Notes under the pieces: model-generated | What the model saw: the letters and a program-made list of their open reading frames with translations, nothing else | What the model was told of the DNA's origin: nothing | Database searches by the model: none | Source of the DNA: Ottelia alismoides | Taxonomy: Eukaryota > Streptophyta > Magnoliopsida > Alismatales > Hydrocharitaceae | Direction of reading: 5' to 3' | DNA length: 64,000 nt | NCBI GenBank assembly: GCA_037367405.1 | Contig: JAZKJV010010617.1 | Coordinates: 595,501-659,500, forward strand | Position numbers and translations under genes: made by a program | In this document: positions 1 to 10,862 of the stretch, in pieces | Layout: each line of letters opens with the position of its first letter | How positions within the stretch are numbered: position 1 is the first letter of the stretch

Positions 1-296
1 TCAGAGCCAACTAAAGATTCAGAGCAGATGACAAAGGTAGGGCAAGACATCCACCAGGACTGTGACTTCGTGATTATAGATGATGAGGCAGTTTGGGCAG
101 ATCCAGTCGCACAGGCCATCCTCTCACCTTCAGAGTTTGCTGATGCAGAGACGCCAGCAGAGGAGAGCTTGGAGAGAGCATTTCTGGTCCAGGATACATT
201 TCAGGCCGCAGACCCGGTTCTTGGTCGCGATACAGATTTTCGTGAATATGATCCCTCGGAATCAGATACTAATTGGGCAGAGTTTGATGACTTCAC
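1..296 (+). pseudogene. Acidic spacer between protease and RT of Athila_L polyprotein (fragment)
   Basis: An open frame from the window start to the copia insertion encodes an acidic, serine-rich stretch with no catalytic motif. It aligns by eye with 34105-34400 in Athila_B: both contain H-Q-(D/E)-C-(D/N)-F-V-I and then D-D-E. In Athila_B that stretch lies between the protease remnant and the RT. It is therefore a linker of the polyprotein rather than a separate gene. The true start is outside the window, and the frame is cut at 296 by the copia LTR. Confidence 0.7.
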
Positions 297-2932
297 TGTT
301 GGAAATGCGAGCCCACGACGAGCCATTATGGAATAAATGTTGTTGCAATTCACTCCTTAATCTGAAATGAAGAATACATAATTTGCATAATAGGTCCCTT
401 AGTACAATTAGGGTTATGTACCATGGCCATCTTGATGATCATACAGCTGTTGATTCAACTATTGAATCATAGAGGCTGGTGCTTGAATGAATATCTAAAG
501 AGTTAGATTGAGGACTCATCAAGACTCGTCAAATGATTGTTAAGAGATGATCTCCAGCCTGAGTAGGAGATGGCAATCCTTATCTCTGAAGGCTGATATC
601 TGACCGACCTCTTGATGCAGGTCCTCTGCATAGGAATAGAGATTCGGAGGTGTCAGATTAGTTAGGTGAAAGAGTTGACTTAACGAGATCGAGATAACCA
701 AAGTCCTATATCGTATGCTGTCATGATATAGGCACACATCCTCTGACCGGAGACAGATGTGTTACTATATGTCTGAGTATGTACATTTGGCAGACCAATA
801 GGTTGATGGCCTAATCAAGGTCTATACACCGGTGCGCAGGTGTGCATATAAGGGCATATGAGTAATACGATCTCTCAAAGGGATCATACAGGTTCAGTTA
901 CTGAACCAGAAGACATGAGCTCACTCATGAGATATTGGGAAGAATCAAATTCCGTGCGCACGGTCGTCTCGCTTTGGAAGCTTGACTGAATTTGTATGTT
1001 TGATATATACTTTTGGAAAGTATATGATCAAGATCTAGGTATGATATATGCTTTTGGAAAGTATATAATCGATACCGACTCCCAATGATCGAATGAGAAA
1101 CCTACTGATAAAACCATGAAGTAGACAGTATAAAGTTGATCCAATACTTTGGGTTTAATCTGAGTCTTCCAGTATGCAGGATGTACAGGTATTGGGAATA
1201 CCTGAGGGTGATGTGATCATAAACGATTGTATAACCATGACGCTTCCATTCCTAGGGAGTGATGAAACGGGTCTGGATTTTAGTGACTCCTCTCAGTAGA
1301 GAAGTGATCTGATCTTGGTCCAAGTGTTGGACATTGATCTGAATGTGATTCAGATACAATGAGAAGATTAGATTTACGGTCTTGATTTAATCAAGCATCT
1401 ATGGGAGGCCCGCGATCTAGATTTGAGATACGATCTTAATATTCATGTCACTATACGTGGAACAATACAATCACCCTGTCTTTATCTCCAAGTATCTGCG
1501 GAGAAAGCGCATTATCCTTGAAAGAGTTCATCGATAATTCTATTGTTGATTTATGTATCCGAGCATTGAGAAAATGGATAATTAAATTCGATTTAATTAT
1601 CATGATTAATATGAATTTGATTCATATTATAAAGAGAGTTATCTAAGATAATTAAATGTGATTTGATTATCAAAGATGTGAATAATGTGAATGTGATTCA
1701 TATTATTTGAGAACAAGAGAATAAAGATCCAAGATGATTAAATGTGATATAATTATCATGGATATGAATAATGTGGATAGCAATATCTATATTAGTCATA
1801 TATATTATAAATGTGATTTATAATATATAAGAGAGAGCTATTTGTGATTTACATTTGTTAATTAAATGTTAATGTGAATTGGATTCACATTGGACATTGA
1901 ATTGAAAATGTAATTTACATTTTGTTTTGGGTTGTGAATATGATTCACAAATTTCCAATGGCATGATTGCAATGTTCACAAAATAAATTGGATTTATTTT
2001 TGTGAAATAATTTGTAACAAATATTGTTGCAAATATTGGAGAGAATCATGAGATAATGTAATCTCATGTAATAGGAAAAAGGAAGCTCCCTTCCTAATGA
2101 GGAGAGGGGACGGCCACAATTCCATAAGGAATGTGGCGGCCGTCCACCCTCCTTATGGAAGGAGGCTTGCCTCCTTTCCTATCTCTCCAATGGAGATTGA
2201 TTTGATATAAATCAAATTATATTTAATATATATTTGATTTTTATTAAATTAATTGTTGTTGTGTTTTTAGCAACAAATGATGACCATTGAAAGAAACACA
2301 AATTAATGTGGACCATTGGATTTATGTTGACACATGGATTGAGATCCATGGATCCCAAAACCCTATAAAAGGAGAGGCACCCCATTGCTCTTCTAGGCAC
2401 ATAAGTGAGACAACAAGTCTCTCTCTCTTTCTTTCTCTTTCTCTCCCTCTCATGGCCGTCCACCATGGATGCCCTAGAGAGGCTCTCCATCGCCGCGGCA
2501 CCGTCGTTATGCTGCCCGATGTTTTGCTCGTGGAACTCCGTCTACTTCGGCATGCCTTGCTCGTGAAGAAGACGTCGGATCTCGTGTGTCGAGATCAGGA
2601 GATCCACCGCTTGGATCATCAACATGGATTGCGAGAAGCACACGGTTCATCCCCGCGCTCGCAAGCGTCTCCTCCGACGGATCGGACTTGAGACAGGAGG
2701 TCTCTTTGTTTAGAGACTTGATTGCAACCACACTTCAAGAGGTAAACCTAATACTTGTTTGTGGTTTAGACGAAACGATCCAAGAAGTGTTCTTGGATCA
2801 TGTGGTTTCGTCACATGAAAAAATTTTAATTTCCGCTGCATAGAACAACTAGTACGACTAGTCGTTCTTCGTCGTATTCGATATGTCACTCATGCTTCCG
2901 TGATGCTCTTGAGGATTTCTCCATATCCTTCA
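297..2932 (+). repeat. 5' LTR of the copia element
   Basis: The sequence is repeated at 8220-10857 with few differences. I counted about two dozen substitutions by eye in the first 1.1 kb and fewer after that. The ends TGTTGG and CCTTCA fit the TG...CA rule. A TATA-like box lies at 2363, followed by a pyrimidine-rich leader (CT repeats around 2421-2452), so transcription probably starts near 2390. The middle (1560-2030) is very AT-rich, with repeated ATTAAATGTGAT-type words. Short ORFs within it occur in both LTRs only because the LTR itself is duplicated. Confidence 0.93.
2363..2372 (+). promoter_or_regulatory. TATA box of copia 5' LTR
   Basis: CTATAAAAGG lies about 570 bp before the LTR end and about 50 bp upstream of a CT-rich leader, a good position for an LTR promoter. 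The same box is at 10287 in the 3' LTR. The assignment rests on sequence and position only. Confidence 0.6.
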
Positions 2933-2934
2933 AG

Positions 2935-2946
2935 TGGTATCAGAGC
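2935..2946 (+). other. Primer binding site, initiator tRNA-Met type
   Basis: TGGTATCAGAGC begins two bases after the 5' LTR. It is the standard plant copia primer site, complementary to the 3' end of initiator tRNA-Met. Its presence fixes the LTR end at 2932 and the plus-strand orientation. Confidence 0.9.
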
Positions 2947-5600
2947 CTTAGGTCGGTGGTTTTGGATACGATCCATAAACCGAGGATGACTTGGGTTCAT
3001 TAGGGTATGCGAAAGTTTTCTTGCATTTCATTTTCGCATCTCTGTTTTGATATTATTTTCGGCACTGTTTAAATTGTTTAAACACGAAAATAATATTTGG
3101 TTTTTATTCCCCATTAAATAAGGAAACCGTAGGATCTGAGTTTGCGTGATTTCGATTCCGTTTGCTCTAGATATGCTCATTTTAGTGAACATGTATCCAC
3201 TGTTTCGGGGACTGCGGATCATGACGTAATTAAGATGTTAATTGCGGATTTGAAACGCCTTGAAATGCGTGCAAATCACTTGGGTTCTGTTGTAAATCAA
3301 GTTAGCAAACTTTAGAAATTTACTTTGCTTAATTTGCATTTAAATTGATTGAGATATGGTATTTTTAGTAAGTGAGGGTACTGCTGAAAATACTTTCCTA
3401 ATCAAGAACCTAGTGATTGTCATTTAATTAATTAGTGAAATTAAAATTGTTTAATTTCCTGGAATAATTATGCATAAATATTTGTGAAATATTTGATGAT
3501 AATTATGTCCTTAAATGACTTTGCCCTAACCAACAAATGATTAGATGTGATCTAGATCAAGATTGGTTACATGATCTACATTATCAACATTCCAACAAAC
3601 ATGTTGCTTGAATAGGACTTGGGATTTGTTTAGCAAATCTCATTATAATGTTAATCAAAATTGTTTTGATTATTACTATATGGTATAATTTCGGTTGAAG
3701 AACCGATTATCATCTCAAGTACAAAATGATCTATTTTGCATTATCCTTTCCCGAGGTGGATATGGTGTCTAGTCGGAGAGCATTGGGGTTGCGGGTTGCA
3801 ACGTATGTGGTCCGTCCCACTTTCGTCGGTACTGGCCATGACAGAGGGTATGGTTAGTATAATGCTTAAGAAATCATGATGTATTTCTAATTATTAAAAT
3901 TCGAAATAATACGTATTTGAGATAATACCATAATTCAAGTAACAATTAAAAAGTGTTTGTTGGATATTAATTGGATTTAATTTAATATGATTAGATTAAT
4001 TGGAATCCAATTAAAATTAAGACACTCTATTATAAATAGATGTGTTATTTCCCTTGGAAGAATTAATCATAATGAATATGATTCATAATGATTAATTAGA
4101 ATTTGAATATGATATGGAGGATCACATAAGTGACATCCATGGTCTCCCGTCAAGGCGAAGGGTTCCGTCGCCAGGGATTGTATGTAGGAGACGCCTGTCC
4201 GAACTGACAGCTCCTGTATGCAAGCGCATCTGGATCGGGCTCTTTGCTTCTCGAAAGAGTAAGGCCGTATACGTAGTGACCCCAATATCGGATCCTCATA
4301 TTATTGGGGCGATATTGGATTGTGTATAGAGAGTACTATTCCTGTTGACGGTTGGTTCAATTAACGACGGGTCAACATCGCCTTAGGGGTGGTGGGCCCG
4401 GGTGTTAAAGACCGAATTGGGAGATGCAAGTTGGACTTGCAAGGCGGAATGTGTTCCCGCTTCTCTTTATCCGAGTTGTAGGTTCTCATATTATTGGGAT
4501 GCAACAAAGATAAGGAAGGAGATCCCAGATCTTGCTTGAGATATAATGGTAAGTATATCTCTTATGTTGAAAGTAATTAAGGGAATGAACTTTCAATATT
4601 GACATGGCAAGACAACTTTGATATAAAAATTCCTAAATCAAAGTAAAATATGTATATATATAAATACATACATCTATGCAAATTTCTTATTTCAGATAAT
4701 CCTTCATTAAAACCCACTCAATGATATACTCAATAATAACCAGTGAAATATCTTGGATTGGACTCGTGATCCAGATATTGTACTTGCAGTTGGACACATA
4801 ATGTATGTGGTTGCAATATGCAAGTTTCCTCATAATATTGAGGAATGACAATTAAATAAATAAATAATAGGACTACAACCCTAGGGTTTGTATGTCTCTA
4901 TAGTATTGATCTCATCGGATGTACTTTGGAAGTAACATGTTGATTATGATCGCAATTATCAAATAATCCTTATAAAGACTTAAGAAGATATTCTGGCATA
5001 CATATGTGCTCTTGACATTATCATGAATGACATGGTTCACTGCATCATGGTAGCTCTATAAGAGATGATGTATTCAAATTGTTTGAGTACCTACATGAAC
5101 CTATGTTTTAAGAGTTTAGATGGATGTAGATGATGAGTGTCATCATTCTACTATCTATACTCTGGTCATTCATGAAGCTTCTTAATATTCATATTGTATG
5201 AATTTAATGAAGCATGTGTAAATGTTGAAATGCTCTTACATAAGAGATCCTTAGTCTCAAGCAATGGTTGCTTATAGATAAAGGGAGCGCAGTGGAAGCA
5301 TGGGTTGGACCCGAGTAAGAAGTATGGTCAAAGAGTTGACTATACATCTATGACTTCCATATGTCATCCGAAGAGTTGGATGAATGCCAATACTGTAATA
5401 AGTTGATGTGTTGATAGTATGACTATCAAGTCTATCTAGAATCCTTAGAGAAGGACTCGGATGGAGCATCAGATTAATCTACATAAATCATTGATAAGAT
5501 AAAGTCAAATAATTGTATCTCAATCTTCTGATGACATTTGCAATAGGTTGCATATGTTTTAGAAGACTGGAAAATTTGATCTTAAAGGTTTATAGTTATC
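2947..5600 (+). other. Copia leader and non-coding stretch where gag would be expected
   Basis: No long reading frame and no zinc knuckle can be seen in this 2.65 kb, where a copia element normally carries its leader and gag. The region is mostly AT-rich, with two GC-richer blocks (3755-3860 and 4110-4560). It contains a 37-bp imperfect palindrome at 4061-4097. Words around TCATATTATTGGG recur at 4297 and 4487. Either gag was lost and replaced, or it has decayed beyond recognition. With such similar LTRs, the change must predate the last transposition. Confidence 0.55.
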
Positions 5601-7800
5601 CACATGGATATTGATGCATTTGTTGCAACAATCTCTGTTGGATTGATAGACTTGTTAATTTCAGTGGGAGAGTCCTTAGTCTTAGAGAATGTCTCTATGA
5701 CCTAGATATAAGAATACACTCATTGTTTGTTTCTAAATGTTGTAAATAAACATGAATTCTGAGGTAGAACTATCATAAATAGTTATGATGGAGATATTTC
5801 AGATAGTAATCTAAAATCTAGTGGACTCCACTAAATTAGAAAATTGATGAATGGCTCATTAACATTTCTAAATGCTGAAATTAAAACTTAAGATCAATAT
5901 GAGGATGAAGATCATTTGACAATGATCTAGCATCAAGCCTTGGACATTTGTCTATTGATTTGATCAATAGACTAGTAAGAGATGAAACTTTAGATTGTCT
6001 AAAACTTCAAAACTTACATAATTATGAATATTGTATTCAAAGTAAAATGTCCAATACACCCTTCTTAAAGAAAGATGCCAAGGTATTCAGGATCTCATGC
6101 ATATTGATGTATGTAGATCATCTATATCGTAGTAAACATTATGGATATGTGATATCTGTTGATGATTATGTATGATATGAGAATTCTTCTCTTCACCTAA
6201 GAAACCTTTGAAATGTTCAAAGATTTCATTATTTTTGGTTTAGAACCAAAGTTTGAAGGAAGATAAAATGAATTTGATCTAATCTAGGTAGCAAGTACCT
6301 GTTAGATAAATTCAAAGAATACCTTATAGAGATATGAATATCATTTCTATCTCAATCCTCCTAACACACCTTAACTCAATAGAGTTATAGGTAGATACAA
6401 TTGGATCATGTGTGACATGATCTTATCAATGATGAATTTTAGCATAATTATCCCTTAGTTTCCAGGTATATATGTGTAGAAGAGACTACAATATATATGC
6501 TTAATATGATTCCATGCATGCAAGCTGGAATCTAGCACTTGAAAGTGCTGCTTCATTAGGAAAATAAAGGATGGTATTGGATACCTACTTTATGACCTTG
6601 AGATTCTAAGTATCTCATCTCTGAGAATATGATTCTTAGAGGTTGAGACTATTGAGAATCAAGATGAAAATGAAGTGTAGGAACTCATTTATCTTGAGAA
6701 GATAATGAGGCTCCTGAAATTGGAAACTAAGAGGACAATTAAAAATGAAACACTAATACCTCTTCAAATGAGTTTGAGGATGGATTCCATGTGTCAGAGA
6801 AATCTGACAATGATTGAACTTCATGTGATGAAGCTTCTAGCATGGATAGATGGATGTTAGCAATGAAAGTCTAATGTAGACTTCATATGCAAGTGTTGTA
6901 TATGGACCCTCGTGGATCCACCTATATGGGTAAAACCTGTAAAGGTGTAAATGGATCTTCAAGAGAAAGGGAACCTGATGAGAAGGTAGAGACCTTCAAA
7001 GCACGGTTCGTAGCCATGAGCCACACACCGGAAGAGAAGACATTGCTTGCAATGAGACTTGCTCTTCGGTGACCATGCTTAAAATCATCAGAATGTTGCT
7101 AACCTTAGCTACACAACTTGACTATTGCATCTTCAAGATGTAAGTCAATATTGCATTCCTTTACGAATACCTCTTTGAGGATATTCACATGAAGTAACCC
7201 CAGGGCTTCATGGTTGAGGAAATCAAGGTGTGCAAACTAAGGAATCCATCTATGGACTCAAATAAGCTTCTTGAAGTTGGACCATAAGATTTGATGGAAT
7301 TATAATTGTTATAATTTCAGATAGAATCTTGATGAGCCATGTAAAGCTTAGTGGGAGTGCCTTTGTGTTCATCTTGCTGAATGTAGATGATATCCTGATC
7401 ATTTAAAATGATATAAGGATAATAATAAGTGTTTTATTCTCTGGTTATTCCATATCTTGGAATATGATTTCAAAGATACCTCTTAGATCTTAGTTCTGAA
7501 GTTGTTCAGAAACTAAGAGAAGAGGATAATTGGACTGTCACATTTGTAGTATACCTTGGACATATTCTATTCATAGAAATTCCAAAAAAGGCTTCTAACC
7601 CTTAAGATATGGTATTGACCTATCTTAAGGGATAGCACCTCAAAGAGTTGAGGAAGTAAATGCTACAACTACTTGCACTTGTGCATTAGTTACGAGAAGC
7701 TGAGTGTATGCTAGAGTGTACAAATACCAGATATCTGTCATGCAGTGGGAGTAGTAAATTGTTACCAATCCTACTGTAGAGATAAAACACTTGATTGCAG
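5600..7800 (+). pseudogene. Copia pol remnant (protease end, GAG-pre-integrase, integrase, RT, RNase H pieces)
   Basis: Fragments appear in the normal copia order but in changing frames and with stops. Near 5680-5740 lies a protease-tail-like stretch. At 5939-6060 is a GAG-pre-integrase segment with L-G-H-L-S, later C-I-Q-S-K-M and P-F. At 6090-6170 is the start of the integrase core with a D-D-Y. At 6893-7070 is an RT segment with K-V-E-T-F-K-A-R-F-V-A. At 7125-7240 is the segment around the lysine-rich 'feeding' loop, with Q-G-F. At 7700-7770 is an RNase H entry segment with P-D-I-C-H-A-V-G. The span is about two thirds of a normal pol, so internal deletions occurred. No piece could be functional. 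Confidence 0.75.
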
Positions 7801-8219
7801 TAATAACAAAATCTTCATAGATGAGGAGATTTTTGAGATAGTAATCTCAAAGTCTTATCTTCACAAGTTTAAGACCATGTAGATAGTGATCTATAAAGGT
7901 CTAAACTTTAGATACCTTAGGAGATAGAGATCTCCGGGAATGAAGGTATTCTAATAAGGATTATGGGGATACTGGTTATGATGTCAGGGACACTGTAACC
8001 AACTAGATTGAGTATTGGTTGCATGAGATGCAACATTCGCATTAGATGCGAGCACTGTTACTGGGGATATGCAAGAGCCGTAAAAGGACTTGGCGTAGTC
8101 TCGCGGAAATAGAGTGACTGATCAGCTTACCTAGCTATTTTCTAAATAGCCTATGATTGTCACATGAGTACGGGTTTAAATGATTAGCCCATTAATGGCT
8201 CTTTGGGCTAGTGGGAGAT
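7801..8219 (+). other. Copia 3' untranslated region with polypurine tract
   Basis: The sequence between the last RNase H-like fragment and the 3' LTR has no reading frame worth noting. It ends with the polypurine tract AGTGGGAGAT (8210-8219), directly next to the LTR start TGTTGG. This is the usual plant copia junction and primes plus-strand DNA synthesis. Confidence 0.75.
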
Positions 8220-10857
8220 TGTTGGAAATGCGAGCCCACGGCGAGCCATTATGCAACAAATGTTGTTGCGATTCACTCCTTAATATGAAATGAAGAATAC
8301 ATAATTTGCAAAATAGGTCCCTTAGTACAATTAGGGTTATGTACCATGGCCATCTTGATGATCATACAGCTGTTGATTCAACTATTGAATTATAGAGGCT
8401 GGTGCTTGGATGAATATCTAAAGAGTTAGATTGAGGACTCATCAAGCACCGTCAAATGATTGTTAAGAGATGATCTCCAGCCTGAGTAGGAGATGGCAAT
8501 CCTTATCTCTGAAGGCTAATATCTGACCGACCTCTTGATGCAGGTCCTCTGCATAGGAATAGAGATTCGGAGGTGTCAGATTAGTTAGGTGAAAGAGTTG
8601 ACTTAACGAGATCGAGATAACCAAAGTCCTATGTCATATGCTGTCATGATATAGGCACACATCCTCTGACCGGAGACAGATGTGTTACTATATGTCTGAG
8701 TATGTACATTTGGCAGACCAATAGGTTGATGACCTAATCAAGGTCTATACACCGGCGCGCTGGTGTGCATATAAGGGCATATGAGTAATACGATCTCTCA
8801 AAGGGATCATACAGGTTCAGTTACTGAACCGGAAGACATGAGCTCACTCATGAGATATTGGGAAGAATCAAATTCCGTGCGCACGGTCGTCTCGCTTTGT
8901 AAGCTTGACTGAATTTGTAGGTTTGATATATACTTTTGGAAAGTATATGATCAAGACCTAGGTATGATATATGCTTTTGGAAAGTATATAATCGATACCG
9001 ACTCCCAATGATCGAATGAGAAACGTACTGATAAAACCATGAAGTAGACAGTGTAAAGTTGATCCAATACTTCGGGTTTAATCTGAGTCTTCCAGTATGC
9101 AGGATGTACAGGTATTGGGAATACCTGAGGGTGATGTGATCATAAACGATTGTATAACCATGACGCTTCCATTCCTAGAGAGTGATGAAACGGGTCTGGA
9201 TTTTAGTGACTCCTCTCAGTAGAGAAGTGATCTGGTCTTGGTCCAAGTGTTGGACATTGATCTGAATGTGATTCAGATACAATGAGAAGATTAGATTTAC
9301 GGTCTTGCATTTAATCAAGCATCTATGGGAGGCCCGCGATCTAGATTTGAGATACGATCTCAATATCCATGTCACTATACATGGAACAATACAATCACCC
9401 TGTCTTTATCTCCAAGTATCTGCGGAGAAAGCGCATTATCCTTAAAGGAGTTCATGGATAATTCTATTGTTGATTTATGTATCCGAGCATTGAGAAAATG
9501 GATAATTAAATTCGATTTAATTATCATGATTAATATGAATTTGATTCATATTATAAAGAGAGTTATCTAAGATAATTAAATGTGATTTGATTATCAAAGA
9601 TGTGAATAATGTGAATGTGATTCATATTATTTGAGAACAAGAGAATAAAGATCCAAGATGATTAAATGTGATTTAATTATCATGGATATGAATAATGTGG
9701 ATAGCAATATATATATTAGTCATATATATTATAAATGTGATTTATAATATATAAGAGAGAGCTATTTGTGATTTACATTTGTTAATTAAATGTTAATATG
9801 AATTGGATTCACATTGGACATTGAATTGAAAATGTAATTTACATTTTGCTTTAGGTTGTGAATATGATTCACAAATTTCCAATGGCATGATTGCAATGTT
9901 CACAAAATAAATTGGAATTATTTTTGTGAAATAATTTGTAATAAATATTGTTGCAAATATTGGAGAGAATCATGAGATAATGTAATCTCATGTAATAGGA
10001 AAAAGGAATCTCCCTTCCTAATGAGGAGAGGGGACGGCCACAATTCCATAAGGAATGTGGTGGCCGTCCACCCTCCTTATGGAAGGAGGCTTGCCTCCTT
10101 TCCTATCTCTCCAATGGAGATTGATTTGATATAAATCAAATTATATTTAATATATATTTGATTTTTATTAAATTAATTGTTGTTGTGTTTTTAGCAACAA
10201 ATCATGACCATTGAAAGAAACACAAATTAATGTGGACCATTGGATTTGTGTTGACACATGGATTGAGATCTATGGATCCCAAAACCCTATAAAAGGAGAG
10301 GCACCCCATTGCTCTTCTAGGCACATAAGTGAGACAACAAGTCTCTCTCTCTTTCTTTCTCTTTCTCTCCCTCTCATGGCCGTCCACCATGGATGCCCTA
10401 GAGAGGCTCTCCATCGTCGCGGCACCGTCGTTATGCTACCCGATGTTTTGCTCGTGGAACTCCGTCTACTTCGGCATGCCTTGCTCGTGAAGAAGACGTC
10501 GGATCTCGTGTGTCGAGATCAGGAGATCCACCGCTTGGATCATCAACATGGATTGCGAGAAGCACACGGTTCATCCCCACGCTCGCAAGCGTCTCCTCTG
10601 ACGGATCGAACTTGAGACAGGAGGTCTCTTCGTTTAGAGACTTGATCGCAACCACGCTTCAAGAGGTAAACCTAATACTTGTTTGTGGTTTAGACGAAAC
10701 AATCCAAGAAGTGTTCTTGGATCATGTGGTTTCGTCACATGAAAAAAATTTTAATTTCCGCTGCATAGAACAACTAGTATGACTAGTCGTTCTTCATCGT
10801 ATTCGATATGACACTCACGCTTCCGTGATGCGCTTGAGGATTTCTCCATATCCTTCA
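8220..10857 (+). repeat. 3' LTR of the copia element
   Basis: This near-identical copy of 297-2932 ends TCCTTCA and is followed by the second TTCAC target duplication. Differences are scattered single substitutions and one- or two-base indels, as expected for a pair that was identical at insertion. A plant substitution rate near 1.3e-8 per site per year would put the insertion in the order of a million years ago or less. That date is an inference from an eye count. Confidence 0.93.
10287..10296 (+). promoter_or_regulatory. TATA box of copia 3' LTR
   Basis: CTATAAAAGG in the 3' LTR matches the box at 2363. If active it would drive transcription rightward into the Athila_L remnant. Confidence 0.5.
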
Positions 10858-10862
10858 TTCAC

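Larger units (their letters stand above)
297..10857 (+). mobile_element. Ty1/copia LTR retrotransposon, complete but non-autonomous
   Basis: A full-length LTR element of 10561 bp is bounded by 5-bp target duplications TTCAC at 292-296 and 10858-10862. Its two LTRs (2636 and 2638 bp) begin TGTTGG and end TCCTTCA. A primer site TGGTATCAGAGC follows the 5' LTR, and the polypurine tract AGTGGGAGAT precedes the 3' LTR. Both are typical of plant copia elements. The interior is only about 5.3 kb. The place of gag holds non-coding sequence, and pol is a string of degenerate fragments. Copia identity comes from the GAG-pre-integrase motif near 5939 and RT-like segments at 6890-7330. It is inserted in Athila_L and is younger than it. 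Confidence 0.93.

Noticed and set aside
2287..2691. 134-codon frame in the copia LTR, repeated at 10211-10615
   Set aside because: It appears twice only because the LTR is duplicated. It overlaps the TATA box and CT-rich leader, has no known domain, and is overlapped by other frames on both strands.
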